NCBI GenBank assembly: GCA_003506435.1
Contig: DOAQ01000025.1
Location: forward strand, 269,315 to 333,314
Direction: 5' to 3'
DNA length: 64,000 nucleotides
Source of the DNA: Prolixibacteraceae bacterium
Lineage (GTDB): Bacteria; Bacteroidota; Bacteroidia; Bacteroidales; Prolixibacteraceae
Both the position numbers and the translations under genes were made by a program. Positions within the stretch are counted from its first letter, which is position 1, and each line of letters starts with the position of its first letter. The notes beneath the pieces were generated by a model. The model was given only the letters and a program-made list of their open reading frames with translations. It was not told the origin of the DNA and searched no databases. Below are positions 35,845 through 45,002 of the stretch, piece after piece.

Positions 35845-36854
35845 TTCATAAGCTGAATTTTTTGCTGAATTTTATCATTCTCTTTTTCTTCTTTCAGGGT
35901 GTACGTTATTGGCAGGGCTTGTGAAATCAAGTTCATACACTGTCCGATTTTCTCATTTTCGAGGGTGCAGGTCAGTTCGTATGCATTGAGCAAGGAATCG
36001 CTGACGGATATTTCAACATTATACCACCGGCTTAGTTTTTTGATTGCTGATTCAAGTCTTTCGTTGCGCATCACCAGTTTGCCGTTGATCCATGCGATAG
36101 CATTTTCAGGATGAATTTCGTCGCGGGTGAATTTTTTATTTACTGCATCAAATTGGATACGCTGTCCCGGTATAAGATCAATCTTTCCCGCCTGACCTTC
36201 CAGACGGATTTTTCCTTCGAGCAGGGTAGCCTCAAAAAAATTATCGGACGAATAAGCATATAGATTGAAATGTGTCCCCGTGACAACCGTCGTCATGATC
36301 GGGTTATTGACAATAAATGGTTTCTCCGGATTTGATTTTACTTCAAAATAGGCTTCTCCGTCGACAAAAACCTGCCGGTCGTTTCCCTTGAAATATTCGG
36401 GATATTTTATCGTGGTTCCGTCGTTCAGCCAGACCAGCGTACCGTCTGGAAGCTCAATTTTGGTGCGGGTCCCGGGTTTGGTATATGTTTCACGGACCGA
36501 AACTTCTCCGGAAACTTTTGCTCCGGTTGACGGGTCCAGGTAAAGGTATGCTGTAAGGATTAACAAAGGAAGCAGCAGGATTGCAGCCACTTTTGTAAAT
36601 AACCGATAGATTGTTTTTACAGGAGTTTCTTTTCGAGAAGATTGTTGATTCAAACGATAATGTACCTTTTTTAGCAGAACATCGAAATCAGGTTTATTGC
36701 CGGTCAGGCTGATACGGGAATTGGCCCAGATTTCGCCCAGTACTTTCCGCACCTGATCTTCATTATCCGGATTTATCAGCCAGTTCCTGATCTGCTCAGA
36801 CTGGTTTCCGTGGGTTTTCCCTTCGAGATATTTTTTTATTTCCGGATAATCCAT
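35838..36854 (-). CDS. FecR-family anti-sigma factor (PUL A)
   Basis: 338 residues. A cytoplasmic N-terminal helical part (about 1-85, MDYPEIKKYLEGK, binds the sigma factor) is followed by one membrane helix (about 88-106: VAAILLLPLLILTAYLYL). The periplasmic FecR domain (about 120-215) contains PDGTLVWLNDGTTIKYPEYF and VDGEAYFEVKSNPEKPFIV; a C-terminal DUF4974-type domain (about 255-325, LESAIKKLSRWYNVEI) follows. It receives the signal from the SusC STN domain and controls the ECF sigma factor encoded 74 bp upstream. Its stop codon lies inside a dispersed repeat, so its last residues may be acquired. Confidence 0.95.
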   Translation of the reverse strand: MDYPEIKKYLEGKTHGNQSEQIRNWLINPDNEDQVRKVLGEIWANSRISLTGNKPDFDVLLKKVHYRLNQQSSRKETPVKTIYRLFTKVAAILLLPLLILTAYLYLDPSTGAKVSGEVSVRETYTKPGTRTKIELPDGTLVWLNDGTTIKYPEYFKGNDRQVFVDGEAYFEVKSNPEKPFIVNNPIMTTVVTGTHFNLYAYSSDNFFEATLLEGKIRLEGQAGKIDLIPGQRIQFDAVNKKFTRDEIHPENAIAWINGKLVMRNERLESAIKKLSRWYNVEISVSDSLLNAYELTCTLENEKIGQCMNLISQALPITYTLKEEKENDKIQQKIQLMKK

Positions 36855-36928
36855 GTTTGTCGAAATTTCTGTTGCTCATATACTACGAAACGAAAAGCCT
36901 GTTCCCCCTATCCGGATCAGAAATTTTT

Positions 36929-37507
36929 TTAATGAAACATGATAAAATAGAAAAGGATTCCCAAAATACCGTCTTTCCCAAGCTGTTCTTTTAATGTTTT
37001 CAAAGCTGAAGACATCTGATTTTCAACGGTTTTTACCGAGATATTTAAACGAGTGGCAATTTCTTTGTTCGAGTACCCCTGTTCCCTGCTTAGTTTAAAA
37101 ATTTCTTTTCTTTTTTCCGGAAAGCTGTCAATTATTTCAGTTGCCAGACTGTTGATATTATTGAATTCGATGGCGTAGCTGGTTTCATTGGAAACAGTTG
37201 AAAATTGGCCCCCGAAATTTTCGATTTTCTGTTTTTCGGATTTTTCTTTCCGCAGCCATGAAATGGTTTCAGAGTAGGTAATTGAGAAAATAAATGATTT
37301 GAAAGAAAGGTGCTCGTCTATCTGCGATCGTTTCTCCCAAATTTTCATAAAAACCAACTGAGTGATTTCTTCGGCAATGTATGGTTCTTTGGTAATGCTC
37401 AGTGAAAACGCGTAAAGACTTTCAGAATATTTTTTAAACAAAGCATCAAAAGCTGAAAAATCATCTTTTTTGAGGCTTTCAACATATTTCTTGTCTTCAC
37501 TTACCAT
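36929..37507 (-). CDS. ECF-type sigma-70 factor (PUL A)
   Basis: 192 residues with sigma region 2 (about 20-90: FDALFKKYSESLYAFSLSI, EEITQLVFMKIWEKR) and region 4 (about 125-180: FPEKRKEIFKLSREQGYSNKEIA and SVKTVENQMSSALKTL helix-turn-helix). It belongs to the Bacteroidota FecI-like group that pairs with FecR and SusC to sense a glycan and switch on the adjacent PUL. It ends in a hydrophobic tail (LGILFYFIMFH). It is the first gene of the PUL A regulatory set; a MITE-like element lies upstream at 37620-37763. Confidence 0.95.
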   Translation of the reverse strand: MVSEDKKYVESLKKDDFSAFDALFKKYSESLYAFSLSITKEPYIAEEITQLVFMKIWEKRSQIDEHLSFKSFIFSITYSETISWLRKEKSEKQKIENFGGQFSTVSNETSYAIEFNNINSLATEIIDSFPEKRKEIFKLSREQGYSNKEIATRLNISVKTVENQMSSALKTLKEQLGKDGILGILFYFIMFH

Positions 37508-37619
37508 TTGTCTATTCGCTGATGAACAGCAAAAATAGAAAATTCAATCGGGAAATATGTCAGTCAATAATTTATTGACAAGAAGTTCATTCAGGCCTGC
37601 GTTTCGACACGAAAAAAAA

Positions 37620-37763
37620 GAGGGACTGTCCAAAAAGTTCTAAAATCCGCAATTCGCGTCACCCTGCCCCGAAACTTCGGGGTATTCAGGGTCTGACGAT
37701 CAGAAAGATGAGATCCCGAAGCAAGTTCGGGATGACTCGATCCCAAACTTTTTGGACAGCCTC
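37620..37763. mobile_element. 144-bp MITE-like element with terminal inverted repeats
   Basis: The ends GAGGGACTGTCCAAAAAGTT and GAGGCTGTCCAAAAAGTT (read inward from each side) are inverted repeats of about 18-20 bp. Inside are nested palindromes: CCCCGAAACTTCGGGG (37667-37682), CCCGAAGCAAGTTCGGG (37715-37731) and an outer CGTC/GACG pair. No transposase frame fits, so it would be non-autonomous. One end is 5 bp from the following gene's stop codon, where it could act as a terminator or RNA hairpin. Confidence 0.75.
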
Positions 37764-37767
37764 ATTG

Positions 37768-39195
37768 TTACACATGTTCGGGGATGCGGAAAGAATCCCT
37801 GTATTCCCTTGTCAGCATTCTGTCTGCTTCGGGATCATTTTTAAATTTCATTGTTTTAGGATCGAATTCGAGTGTACGGCCGAGCCTGTATGCTATATTC
37901 CCCAAATGGATCAGGGTACAGGAATAGAAACCTTCTTCGATGTCGGCTTTTGCCAATGCCTGATCGTTGGCCCGGATCGCCCGGATAAAGTTTTCGTAAT
38001 GGTTTCCAAGTCCGTCACCCGTGTCGGTCAATTCTGCTTTCTTTCCTTTATAAACCTGCCAGTCGTTCACGTTTTTACTCATGTATCCTTCCGACCCGTA
38101 AAAGAGGTTCCCTATATTATTTGTGGCGCTGGTCATGTACGTATTGTTTTTTTCTTCAACCGGCCGGGTAAATCCTTCGGGGTTGCTCATCCAGTGCCGA
38201 ACTTCAAACTGAAGTATTTTCTTTTTGTCTCCGCCTGTCTTGTCTGCCGGAAATTCGAATATTGTCATTAGTTGGTTCGGAGTGTTCTGGGCATCGTCGA
38301 ACATGAAATGCCCTCCCACCGCGGTGATCTTTACCGGAAGTTTCACTCCAAGCCCCCAGCGGGCAATGTCTATTTCATGAACTCCCTGGTTGCCCATGTC
38401 GCCGTTCCCGTATTCCCAGTTCCAATGCCAGTTATAATGGAACCGGTTCCGGTTGAAAGGTTGTTCCTTTGCGGGTCCCTGCCAGAGATTATAATCTACA
38501 TTCTTTAAATAATCGCGGGTGTATGGCGGCTCAAAGCCTTTACTGTCGATGGTAAAAGCAAATTTCTCCTCGGGCGACATTGGGCCGTCGGGGTATTTCC
38601 CGATGGAATTGCGCCATTTGTAACACATGCCTTTGGCCATGTAAATTTCTCCCAATTTTCCTGAATGAAGATAATCGGCCATGCTGATAGCGCATGGGTT
38701 GCTCCGTTGCTCTGCCCCATCCTGAACGATCACTTTGTATTTCCGGGCTGCTTCAACCAGCTTCCGGCCTTCGAATATATTGTGGCAGCAAGGTTTTTCG
38801 ACCGAAACATGTTTCCCGGCCTGGATAGCCCAGATCGAGGCCAGTGCATGCCAGTGGTTGGGCGTGACCACCGAAACAGCATCAATATCCTTGTCCTCGT
38901 ATAACTTGCGCAAATCCTGATACAGTTTTGGTTCGCGAAGTCCTTTGTCTGTATAATATTTTTTTACCCGTTCAGGAAATAAATTGGTGTCGATGTCGCA
39001 AAGGGCCCGAACTTCAACTCCTTCCAGTTGCTGGAATGCCTGTAAATGGACCATGCCCTGTCCACGCACCCCAATAATGGCTACATTCACACGGTCGTTG
39101 GCTCCTTTCCAGTTGCTGTTTGCCAGAATGGTCGGAGCGGCTACCAATCCGATACTCCCGGCAGTTGTGGTTTTGATAAATTTTCTTCGTTCCAT
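37768..39195 (-). CDS. Tat-exported Gfo/Idh/MocA oxidoreductase
   Basis: 475 residues. It starts with a twin-arginine leader (MERRKFIKTTTAGSIGLVAA). The N-terminal Rossmann fold reads VNVAIIGVRGQGMVHLQAF, with the family EKP motif in VSVEKPCCHNIFEGR and the DAVSVVTPNHWHA segment. The C-terminal alpha/beta domain holds candidate catalytic residues (NWEYGNGDMGNQGVHEIDIA). Such proteins keep tightly bound NAD(P) and oxidise, reduce or hydrolyse sugars; some (GH109-type) are glycosidases. Export suggests action on glycans in the periplasm. It follows a DUF6807-like gene and a Tat-exported TIM-barrel gene in one run. Confidence 0.9.
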   Translation of the reverse strand: MERRKFIKTTTAGSIGLVAAPTILANSNWKGANDRVNVAIIGVRGQGMVHLQAFQQLEGVEVRALCDIDTNLFPERVKKYYTDKGLREPKLYQDLRKLYEDKDIDAVSVVTPNHWHALASIWAIQAGKHVSVEKPCCHNIFEGRKLVEAARKYKVIVQDGAEQRSNPCAISMADYLHSGKLGEIYMAKGMCYKWRNSIGKYPDGPMSPEEKFAFTIDSKGFEPPYTRDYLKNVDYNLWQGPAKEQPFNRNRFHYNWHWNWEYGNGDMGNQGVHEIDIARWGLGVKLPVKITAVGGHFMFDDAQNTPNQLMTIFEFPADKTGGDKKKILQFEVRHWMSNPEGFTRPVEEKNNTYMTSATNNIGNLFYGSEGYMSKNVNDWQVYKGKKAELTDTGDGLGNHYENFIRAIRANDQALAKADIEEGFYSCTLIHLGNIAYRLGRTLEFDPKTMKFKNDPEADRMLTREYRDSFRIPEHV

Positions 39196-39244
39196 AGTTT
39201 GTGTTTTATACGTTTTTTGATTTTCTCACTTTTAAAATATTCCC

Positions 39245-40315
39245 TTATTTGTATTTCAGGGCAAAATCATCTGAATATGTATTGATTTCATCATCATACA
39301 AATGATTCCCTGTAATAATTACCCTGTACCTGAAGGTCACAGATTGCCCGGCAGAAATATTAAAATTCAATTGTTCTTTGCCATTGGTGAAATCATTCGA
39401 ACCAAGCGGATTCGCTGCAAATAATCCATAATCCCTCGCATGCCAGAAGGTCGGATAATTTGGATTTTTGGGATGATCGCAAATGACTACTGAAATTTTT
39501 TCATTGCCAATGTTTCCATATAAATCCATCCATTTTGCACGTGTTCCCCAGACATCCGGACCAGATTTTCCTTCACTGCTTCTGTAATTTCCGGATACTT
39601 TTTCATTCGACATTACGTCCACTTCAGTGGGGTGTCCATCAGCGCTATAAAAGGTAGTTTTCTCATGCGAAGGCAATTCGAGTTCGCGGGCAACACGAAT
39701 AGCGAACATACCCTCCTTCGTATCAGGCATTGTTACTTCTTTTTTTCCGGCTGTTAATGTTGTAATTCTATCAATAATGCGTGTTGACCCCCGGGCAATA
39801 AAATGATATTCTGTTTTTTCCGACAAAAGTTCGTCACCCGTTTTATCCGTCCAACTTTCCACCGTAGTCATTATTCCTTCACCAACGCCTCCCGACAATT
39901 TCTTTACCCGGAGGTGTTTGATTACCCCACCATTCGTATTGGTTGTCCCTAATCCACGAGAACCATTGCCCCAGAAATCGACGCCGTCAACATTGCCATA
40001 CGTCAACCACATACCAATCTGGTGAGGATGGTCGGTTCGTTCTCCCGTTTTAGGTTTTATTGGAAATCCACGCGTAATTTCAGTACCTGTTGAAGTAAAC
40101 ACAGGATAAAGTACTGGTTTACAAATATTATCAGGCCATATATACGAAGTAAAAAGTTTCCCGCCTATTACAACATCAATTCTTTTATTGGCAACATCTT
40201 CAACAAAAGTAATTTTCGAATTCTGATCTTTTTGATCTCCTTTTTTAGATTTTGAACTGCCTGGAGTAGAAAGAATAGCAGCTAAAATTATAATTGACAG
40301 TGATAATTTTTTCAT
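39245..40315 (-). CDS. DUF6807-family secreted protein
   Basis: 356 residues with signal peptide (LSLSIIILAAILSTPG). The mature part is a beta-rich domain with the family signature DHPHQIGMWLTYGNVDGVDFWGNG, conserved aromatic and His residues, and a C-terminal WHARDYGLFAANPLG stretch. This family (PmoA-related by name in databases) is common next to Gfo/Idh oxidoreductases and glycan enzymes in Bacteroidota and Planctomycetes; its activity is not settled. Here it lies between the Tat-exported oxidoreductase (49 bp) and the TIM-barrel protein (14 bp), so it is likely part of one extracytoplasmic sugar-processing set. Confidence 0.82.
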   Translation of the reverse strand: MKKLSLSIIILAAILSTPGSSKSKKGDQKDQNSKITFVEDVANKRIDVVIGGKLFTSYIWPDNICKPVLYPVFTSTGTEITRGFPIKPKTGERTDHPHQIGMWLTYGNVDGVDFWGNGSRGLGTTNTNGGVIKHLRVKKLSGGVGEGIMTTVESWTDKTGDELLSEKTEYHFIARGSTRIIDRITTLTAGKKEVTMPDTKEGMFAIRVARELELPSHEKTTFYSADGHPTEVDVMSNEKVSGNYRSSEGKSGPDVWGTRAKWMDLYGNIGNEKISVVICDHPKNPNYPTFWHARDYGLFAANPLGSNDFTNGKEQLNFNISAGQSVTFRYRVIITGNHLYDDEINTYSDDFALKYK

Positions 40316-40329
40316 TCTTTAAATCATTA

Positions 40330-41211
40330 TTATATCTGATCATTTTCAATTAGTTGGCTGAATAAAGAACGTTGTTCTTTCAGGGCAGAGAGTTTGTCGT
40401 CCGGGTTGGAAAGAGATTCAAGAAGGAGCCAACCGTTATATTTTACTTCGTTCAGTAAACTGAAAAGTTGGGGATATGGATAATTTGATTGGTCTAACTC
40501 GTGTATATGAATGGTATCACCCAACCACTTCTTTACCATATTGAAATTCTCTTCGAGGCCGGGCGGCAGAAGATCGGTGTCATTACAATTCCAGCACATC
40601 TTCACATTGGGTTCTGTAACCTGATCAAAGATTGCTTTCATATTGGGCAGTTCTGCGGTAATTGGGCCGTGTATTTCGACCCGTATCAACTGATCAAAAT
40701 CCTGTGCGAATTTTCCAACTTCGTTCAGGGAAGCCGCGATTTGTGCAATTGTTTTTTCTTTTGCAACTTCAGCCGGAAGTGTATTGGGTTTAACTTTTAG
40801 ACCAGTTGCCCCAATATCGCTGCAAAGTTTGATGTATTCCTTTGTTTTTTCTATGTTAGTCCGCAATTTACTGGTATCAGGACTGTGGTATTCAAAGTTT
40901 GATCCATATCCAAGGCAAATAATGCCACTGTCTTCAAATTGTTTTTTCACTTCCAAACGCTGGATGGCGCTAAGATTGGCTTCCACTTTATGTGCATGTT
41001 GGGTACGTAATTCAACGCCCCCAATTCCTAACGCCTTGCAATTGGCAATCAAGGTGGATAAATCCCAGTCCTTTGCCCATTGAAAAGTAACCATACCAAA
41101 TTTCATTTTTGATTTTCTGGGTTTTGCACCGGCTAATAAAGGATTTATCATTGCTACACCGATACCGGCAAGTCCGGCAATTTTTAAAAACTCTCTTCGA
41201 TTATTTTCCAT
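40330..41211 (-). CDS. Tat-exported sugar phosphate isomerase/epimerase-like TIM-barrel protein
   Basis: 293 residues starting with a twin-arginine leader (NNRREFLKIAGLAGIGVAMI). The rest is an AP-endonuclease-2/xylose-isomerase-like TIM barrel: FQWAKDWDLSTLIANCKALG, GGVELRTQHAH, RVEIHGPI and DTIHIHELDQSNYPYP carry candidate metal ligands (Glu, His, Asp). Despite the family name, exported members do not act on sugar phosphates; related proteins are epimerases or lyases of keto-sugars. The neighbouring Gfo/Idh enzyme could supply the keto-sugar. First gene of this run, about 155 bp after the UroD-like gene of the next operon. Confidence 0.85.
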   Translation of the reverse strand: MENNRREFLKIAGLAGIGVAMINPLLAGAKPRKSKMKFGMVTFQWAKDWDLSTLIANCKALGIGGVELRTQHAHKVEANLSAIQRLEVKKQFEDSGIICLGYGSNFEYHSPDTSKLRTNIEKTKEYIKLCSDIGATGLKVKPNTLPAEVAKEKTIAQIAASLNEVGKFAQDFDQLIRVEIHGPITAELPNMKAIFDQVTEPNVKMCWNCNDTDLLPPGLEENFNMVKKWLGDTIHIHELDQSNYPYPQLFSLLNEVKYNGWLLLESLSNPDDKLSALKEQRSLFSQLIENDQI

Positions 41212-41254
41212 ACGTTTATTTTTACAATGATTATATGCTGCTACGATTATTTGT

Positions 41255-41284
41255 CGAATCGTCTGAAAAACAGCAGATGATTCG
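41255..41284 (-). terminator. Weak stem-loop between operons
   Basis: CGAATCGTCTG and CAGATGATTCG pair over 11 bp with one mismatch or G-T around an eight-base loop. The T-run lies in the loop on the minus strand, so termination is uncertain. It separates the UroD-like operon from the TIM-barrel run. Confidence 0.35.
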
Positions 41285-41367
41285 TGTTTACATGGGAGTT
41301 TAGTTTTTTAATTTTAATATTCCTGAAATGAATAATAAGTTTTAATTTGAGCATAGTTCGTTTGTTA

Positions 41368-42537
41368 TTAATATTTCCCGTATTGCTGCAAGGTATCCCA
41401 CATGGCCCAGAAGTTTTCGGGCGAAACATCGTCCTGTACATTGTGGACAGGGGCAAAAACAAAACCGCCGCCGGGAGCCAGAATATCGATGATACGTTTT
41501 ACCTCGTCGGCTACTTGTTGCGGGGAACCGTTGTTCAGCGTTGATTGTGTATCAACACCACCGCCCCAAAAGGTGAGCACGTCGCCAAAATCACGTTTCA
41601 GGCCAACCAAATCCATGCCGGCAGCCGAAAACTGAACTGGGTTCAGAATATCAAGCCCGGCATCGATTAAATCGGGAAGAATTTCACGGATGGCGCCGCA
41701 ACTGTGCATGAATATTTTCACGTGTGGCAAGCGTTTTTTTACATGCGAAAAAATAGTTTTGAACCGTGGGATCACCATTTGCCGCAAGGTTTCCGGGTCG
41801 ATGATGGTGGTGCTTTGCGAACCCAGGTCATCACACTCCGAAACAACTTGTATTTTCTGCTCATTGCCGGTTTCGATGGCCCAGTCGATAATAGCATCCC
41901 AATAGCGGATTTTATCTTCGACAATGATATCGAACAGCGCCTCAACACCTGCCGGATCAAGCATGGTATCCATAAACCAGTTCTCGTATCCCCGGATACG
42001 GAGGCTATTTTCTGTCAGTCCTGCGGTATTTCGGTCGGCTATTCCGCAAAAATCTTCGATTCCAATAATCTGTTCATCGAGATATTTCCGAAGTACTGAA
42101 ATATATGAATCCCAATCGGGACGCGGCAGAAGATGCAGCGACCCGAAGAGAGAATCAGCATTCCCGATGGGCGATGAAATCAGGTTAAAATAAATATCTT
42201 TCCCTTTTTCGTATCGCCAGTCGCAACCGTAAAAATCGGTTACTTCAATTATGTTCCCGGAAACCCGTTTGGCATTCTGGTAATCGGAAATTCGTTTGGC
42301 ACCTAACCGGCGGGTATCTGATTTTAAAAACCGCAGATTTTCTTCACTTGGCGTAATAATTTGCTGAATGGGATCAATTTCATCGTCGCCAATGTCGCAC
42401 GGCAGACCGCGATACTGCATGGCCCGCAGATAGGCATTTTTTGTAATGGCCGTTACGGTTGTTCCGGCCAAATCGTAGGGAACCCTGTCCGGTTCCTGAT
42501 GGTTTATACTTTTTATTATTCGTTCCCGACTGTTCAT
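41368..42537 (-). CDS. Uroporphyrinogen-decarboxylase-like (UroD/MtaA/CmuA family) protein
   Basis: 389 residues, cytoplasmic. It begins MNSRERIIKSINHQEPDRVP, the typical start of the UroD superfamily branch that includes corrinoid-dependent methyltransferases rather than heme enzymes. Conserved segments are SPIGNADSLFG, VVSECDDLGSQSTTIIDPET, KIFMHSCGAIREILPDLIDAG (candidate zinc/His-Cys site) and LTFWGGGVDTQSTLNNGSPQ. Its place at the end of a GntR-controlled sugar operon, after a Gfo/Idh enzyme, suggests demethylation or another one-carbon step on a methylated sugar. That is inference; no corrinoid protein is seen nearby. Confidence 0.82.
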   Translation of the reverse strand: MNSRERIIKSINHQEPDRVPYDLAGTTVTAITKNAYLRAMQYRGLPCDIGDDEIDPIQQIITPSEENLRFLKSDTRRLGAKRISDYQNAKRVSGNIIEVTDFYGCDWRYEKGKDIYFNLISSPIGNADSLFGSLHLLPRPDWDSYISVLRKYLDEQIIGIEDFCGIADRNTAGLTENSLRIRGYENWFMDTMLDPAGVEALFDIIVEDKIRYWDAIIDWAIETGNEQKIQVVSECDDLGSQSTTIIDPETLRQMVIPRFKTIFSHVKKRLPHVKIFMHSCGAIREILPDLIDAGLDILNPVQFSAAGMDLVGLKRDFGDVLTFWGGGVDTQSTLNNGSPQQVADEVKRIIDILAPGGGFVFAPVHNVQDDVSPENFWAMWDTLQQYGKY

Positions 42538-42635
42538 AACATGAATTTTAAACGATAGAGTTCATTTTTACGATGCACTGTTTTGCTGGATTCCCAATAT
42601 TTAAGAGAACTAAAATGTTTCATAAAAACTACCTG

Positions 42636-43670
42636 TTAATAGTCAATAATAATCCGCGTATTTGCAGCCTGATAAATATCCAGAATAAGAGCAACTGATT
42701 TGCGGGCTTCATTTCCGTCAATTTCAAACGGTATTCCTTTTTCGATAGCCGTAATAAATGCAGCAATATTTTTTGCATGATTCGTATAGGAAATAGCAGC
42801 AGGGTCAGATACACCGCCGCCGCCTTCTATTTTGCCGTACTTTTGAATGATCTTTGTGTCTTCTTCGTTCATATCCGTGAATTGCCAGACATGCAGGCTG
42901 TTTTCAACCAAAACAATGGTGCCTTTGGTTCCGGTAATCTCCAAACGGCGAAATTGCCCCGGATACGAGGCCGTTGTCCCATAAATTACGCCAAGCGCCT
43001 TGTTCCTAAATTGAACGATGCTCACTGCCGTATCTTCTGTCTCAATTTGGGGATGCCCCTGCCTGGAGTACAATGCACCCAAGCTGTCAACCGGCCCCAT
43101 GAGGTATTGCAGCAAATCGATCATGTGAATGGACTGATTCATCAAAGCGCCGCCACCATCCAAATCCCATGTTCCGTGCCATCCTTTGTAGTATTCGTCG
43201 GTACGCCACCACGGAACATAAACAGCCGCGTAAGTAATGACGCCTAACCGTTCGTTGTCAATGGCTTCTTTTATAATTTGAGTGGTTTCGTTATACCTGA
43301 AATTAAAGATACCGCCAAGATATGTCCCGGCTTTTTCGTGTGCTTCAATCATTCGATCGATCCTGTCAAGTTTAATTTCCAGGGGTTTCTCGCAAAGTAC
43401 ATGTTTCCCGTACCGGGCTGCCTCTATGGCAGGTTCTATATGCGCACCGCTTGGTGTAGCAATCATCACGATCTCAATCTCATCCGATTGTAACATGCTA
43501 CTCGTCGTATCCCAACTTTTAACTCCGTATTTTTTTGCTATTACCTCTGCCTTTTCCTTCCTGATGTTACTAAAACCAACCAGTGTGGCATTCGGTAAAG
43601 ATTGAATGGCCCGGGCATGAAAATCAGCAATCATACCAGCACCGACAATTCCTATTTTCCAGCGTTTCAT
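42636..43670 (-). CDS. Cytoplasmic Gfo/Idh/MocA oxidoreductase
   Basis: 344 residues without a signal peptide. The Rossmann motif is KIGIVGAGMIADFHARAI, the EKP motif is VLCEKPLEIKLDRID, and the C-terminal half carries WDLDGGGALMNQSIHMIDLLQ with the usual catalytic His region. It is likely an NAD(P)-dependent sugar or inositol dehydrogenase acting on an imported uronate or its derivative. It lies between the UroD-like gene and the MFS transporter gene (54 bp) in the GntR operon. It differs from the two other Gfo/Idh proteins in the window by lacking a Tat leader. Confidence 0.9.
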   Translation of the reverse strand: MKRWKIGIVGAGMIADFHARAIQSLPNATLVGFSNIRKEKAEVIAKKYGVKSWDTTSSMLQSDEIEIVMIATPSGAHIEPAIEAARYGKHVLCEKPLEIKLDRIDRMIEAHEKAGTYLGGIFNFRYNETTQIIKEAIDNERLGVITYAAVYVPWWRTDEYYKGWHGTWDLDGGGALMNQSIHMIDLLQYLMGPVDSLGALYSRQGHPQIETEDTAVSIVQFRNKALGVIYGTTASYPGQFRRLEITGTKGTIVLVENSLHVWQFTDMNEEDTKIIQKYGKIEGGGGVSDPAAISYTNHAKNIAAFITAIEKGIPFEIDGNEARKSVALILDIYQAANTRIIIDY

Positions 43671-43724
43671 AATTATTTTGTTTTACTATCGGGCCCTCTC
43701 TGAAAACCGGACCCGATACTATGA

Positions 43725-44999
43725 TTAAATATTGACAGTTGTAATTTTCGGTACCAGCAGATGAATGATCAGCAAAGCGATCAAATATCCACAGCCTGCA
43801 ATAGCAAACGGAATCGCATATCCGTCAACACCAACATTCTGAAGTATTTTTCCAACGCCAAAAGCAACAATGGCGCCGCCTACGGCCCCGGCAAAACCGC
43901 CAAAGCCAGCCACTGTTCCCGTTGCTTTCTTCGGAAAAATATCCGACATCAGGCTGAAAACATTCGCCGACCAGCCGCAATGTCCGCCAGCCGCAAGAGC
44001 AATCAATCCGACGGCAACCCATAAGCTGGAAGTGTGCGGGACAATCATCACCGGGACGGCAAATAATCCGCAGGCCAGCAGACCAAGTTTCCGTCCCTTG
44101 TTCAGGCCAAATCCCATTTTCAGGAATTTAGACGACAACCAGCCCAGAAAAATCCCAATCGCCCACGATGCCAGGTAAATGGTAAAAAACGGAAGCCCGA
44201 TATCTTTCAGATTGACACCAAATTTTTCGTTCAGAAATTTAGCCCCCCAGAAAAGGTAAAACCACCAGATGGGATCAGCCATGAATTTGGCAATGGCAAT
44301 GGCCCAAGCACCACGGTGGGGAAGAATGTCTTTCCATCCAATACGCTCATTGTTCTCCTTTACGTCGTTGTCGGAATTAATATATTGAAGTTCCGTTTCT
44401 GAAACCTGCGGACTTTGTTCGGGCCTCCGGAAATATTTCAGCCAAAGCAATACCCAGATAATGCTGATCGGAAAAGTCCAGAGAAAACCGACCCGCCAGT
44501 TGTCGAAACCGAGTACCAGCGCGGGAATGACGAGCGGTGAAAGGATAGTTCCCATGTTTGCTCCGCCATTGAAAATTCCAACGGCAAGCGCGCGGTCTTT
44601 CTTCGGGAACCATTCGGCAACGGCTTTTATTGCCGAAGGGAAGTTGCCCGATTGCCCGATTGCCAGGCTGAAACGTGCCACTGCAAAACCGATCCACGAA
44701 CGGGAAAGCGCATGCCCCAATGTGGCCAGGCTCCAGATTCCAATTGAAACCAGATACCCCTTCCGCGTTCCGATGGTGTCGATTATCCGGCCCATCAGTA
44801 TAAAACAAATAGCATAAGCGATCATGAATACGCTGTTGATGATACCGTATTGTTCTTCCGACCAGCCAATACTTTTTTGCAGATCGGGAGCCAGAATGCC
44901 CAGCGCCGACCGGTCGATGTACAGGATGGTGGTGGCAATGAAAAGCAGGGACAGAATGACCCAGCGAAAGTTGGTTTGTGTTTTTTGGTTTTTTCTCAT
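43725..44999 (-). CDS. MFS transporter, anion:cation symporter type (ExuT-like)
   Basis: 424 residues with about 12 membrane segments. It resembles hexuronate/organic-anion transporters: WVILSLLFIATTILYIDRSALG with the conserved Asp-Arg after TM1, QYGIINSVFMIAYAICFILMG and the GRIIDTIGTRKG loop, and ARFSLAIGQSGNFPSAIKAV. It probably imports a monosaccharide acid such as a hexuronate by symport. The aldo/keto reductase ends 3 bp upstream and a Gfo/Idh dehydrogenase follows, consistent with a uronate or related pathway. Base composition is clearly higher in G+C than PUL A (32 of 60 bases at 44461-44520). Confidence 0.9.
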   Translation of the reverse strand: MRKNQKTQTNFRWVILSLLFIATTILYIDRSALGILAPDLQKSIGWSEEQYGIINSVFMIAYAICFILMGRIIDTIGTRKGYLVSIGIWSLATLGHALSRSWIGFAVARFSLAIGQSGNFPSAIKAVAEWFPKKDRALAVGIFNGGANMGTILSPLVIPALVLGFDNWRVGFLWTFPISIIWVLLWLKYFRRPEQSPQVSETELQYINSDNDVKENNERIGWKDILPHRGAWAIAIAKFMADPIWWFYLFWGAKFLNEKFGVNLKDIGLPFFTIYLASWAIGIFLGWLSSKFLKMGFGLNKGRKLGLLACGLFAVPVMIVPHTSSLWVAVGLIALAAGGHCGWSANVFSLMSDIFPKKATGTVAGFGGFAGAVGGAIVAFGVGKILQNVGVDGYAIPFAIAGCGYLIALLIIHLLVPKITTVNI

Positions 45000-45002
45000 A
45001 AT

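Noticed and set aside
44377..44808. 143-residue minus-strand frame inside the MFS gene
   Set aside because: Out-of-frame shadow of the transporter, which has full-length membrane topology.
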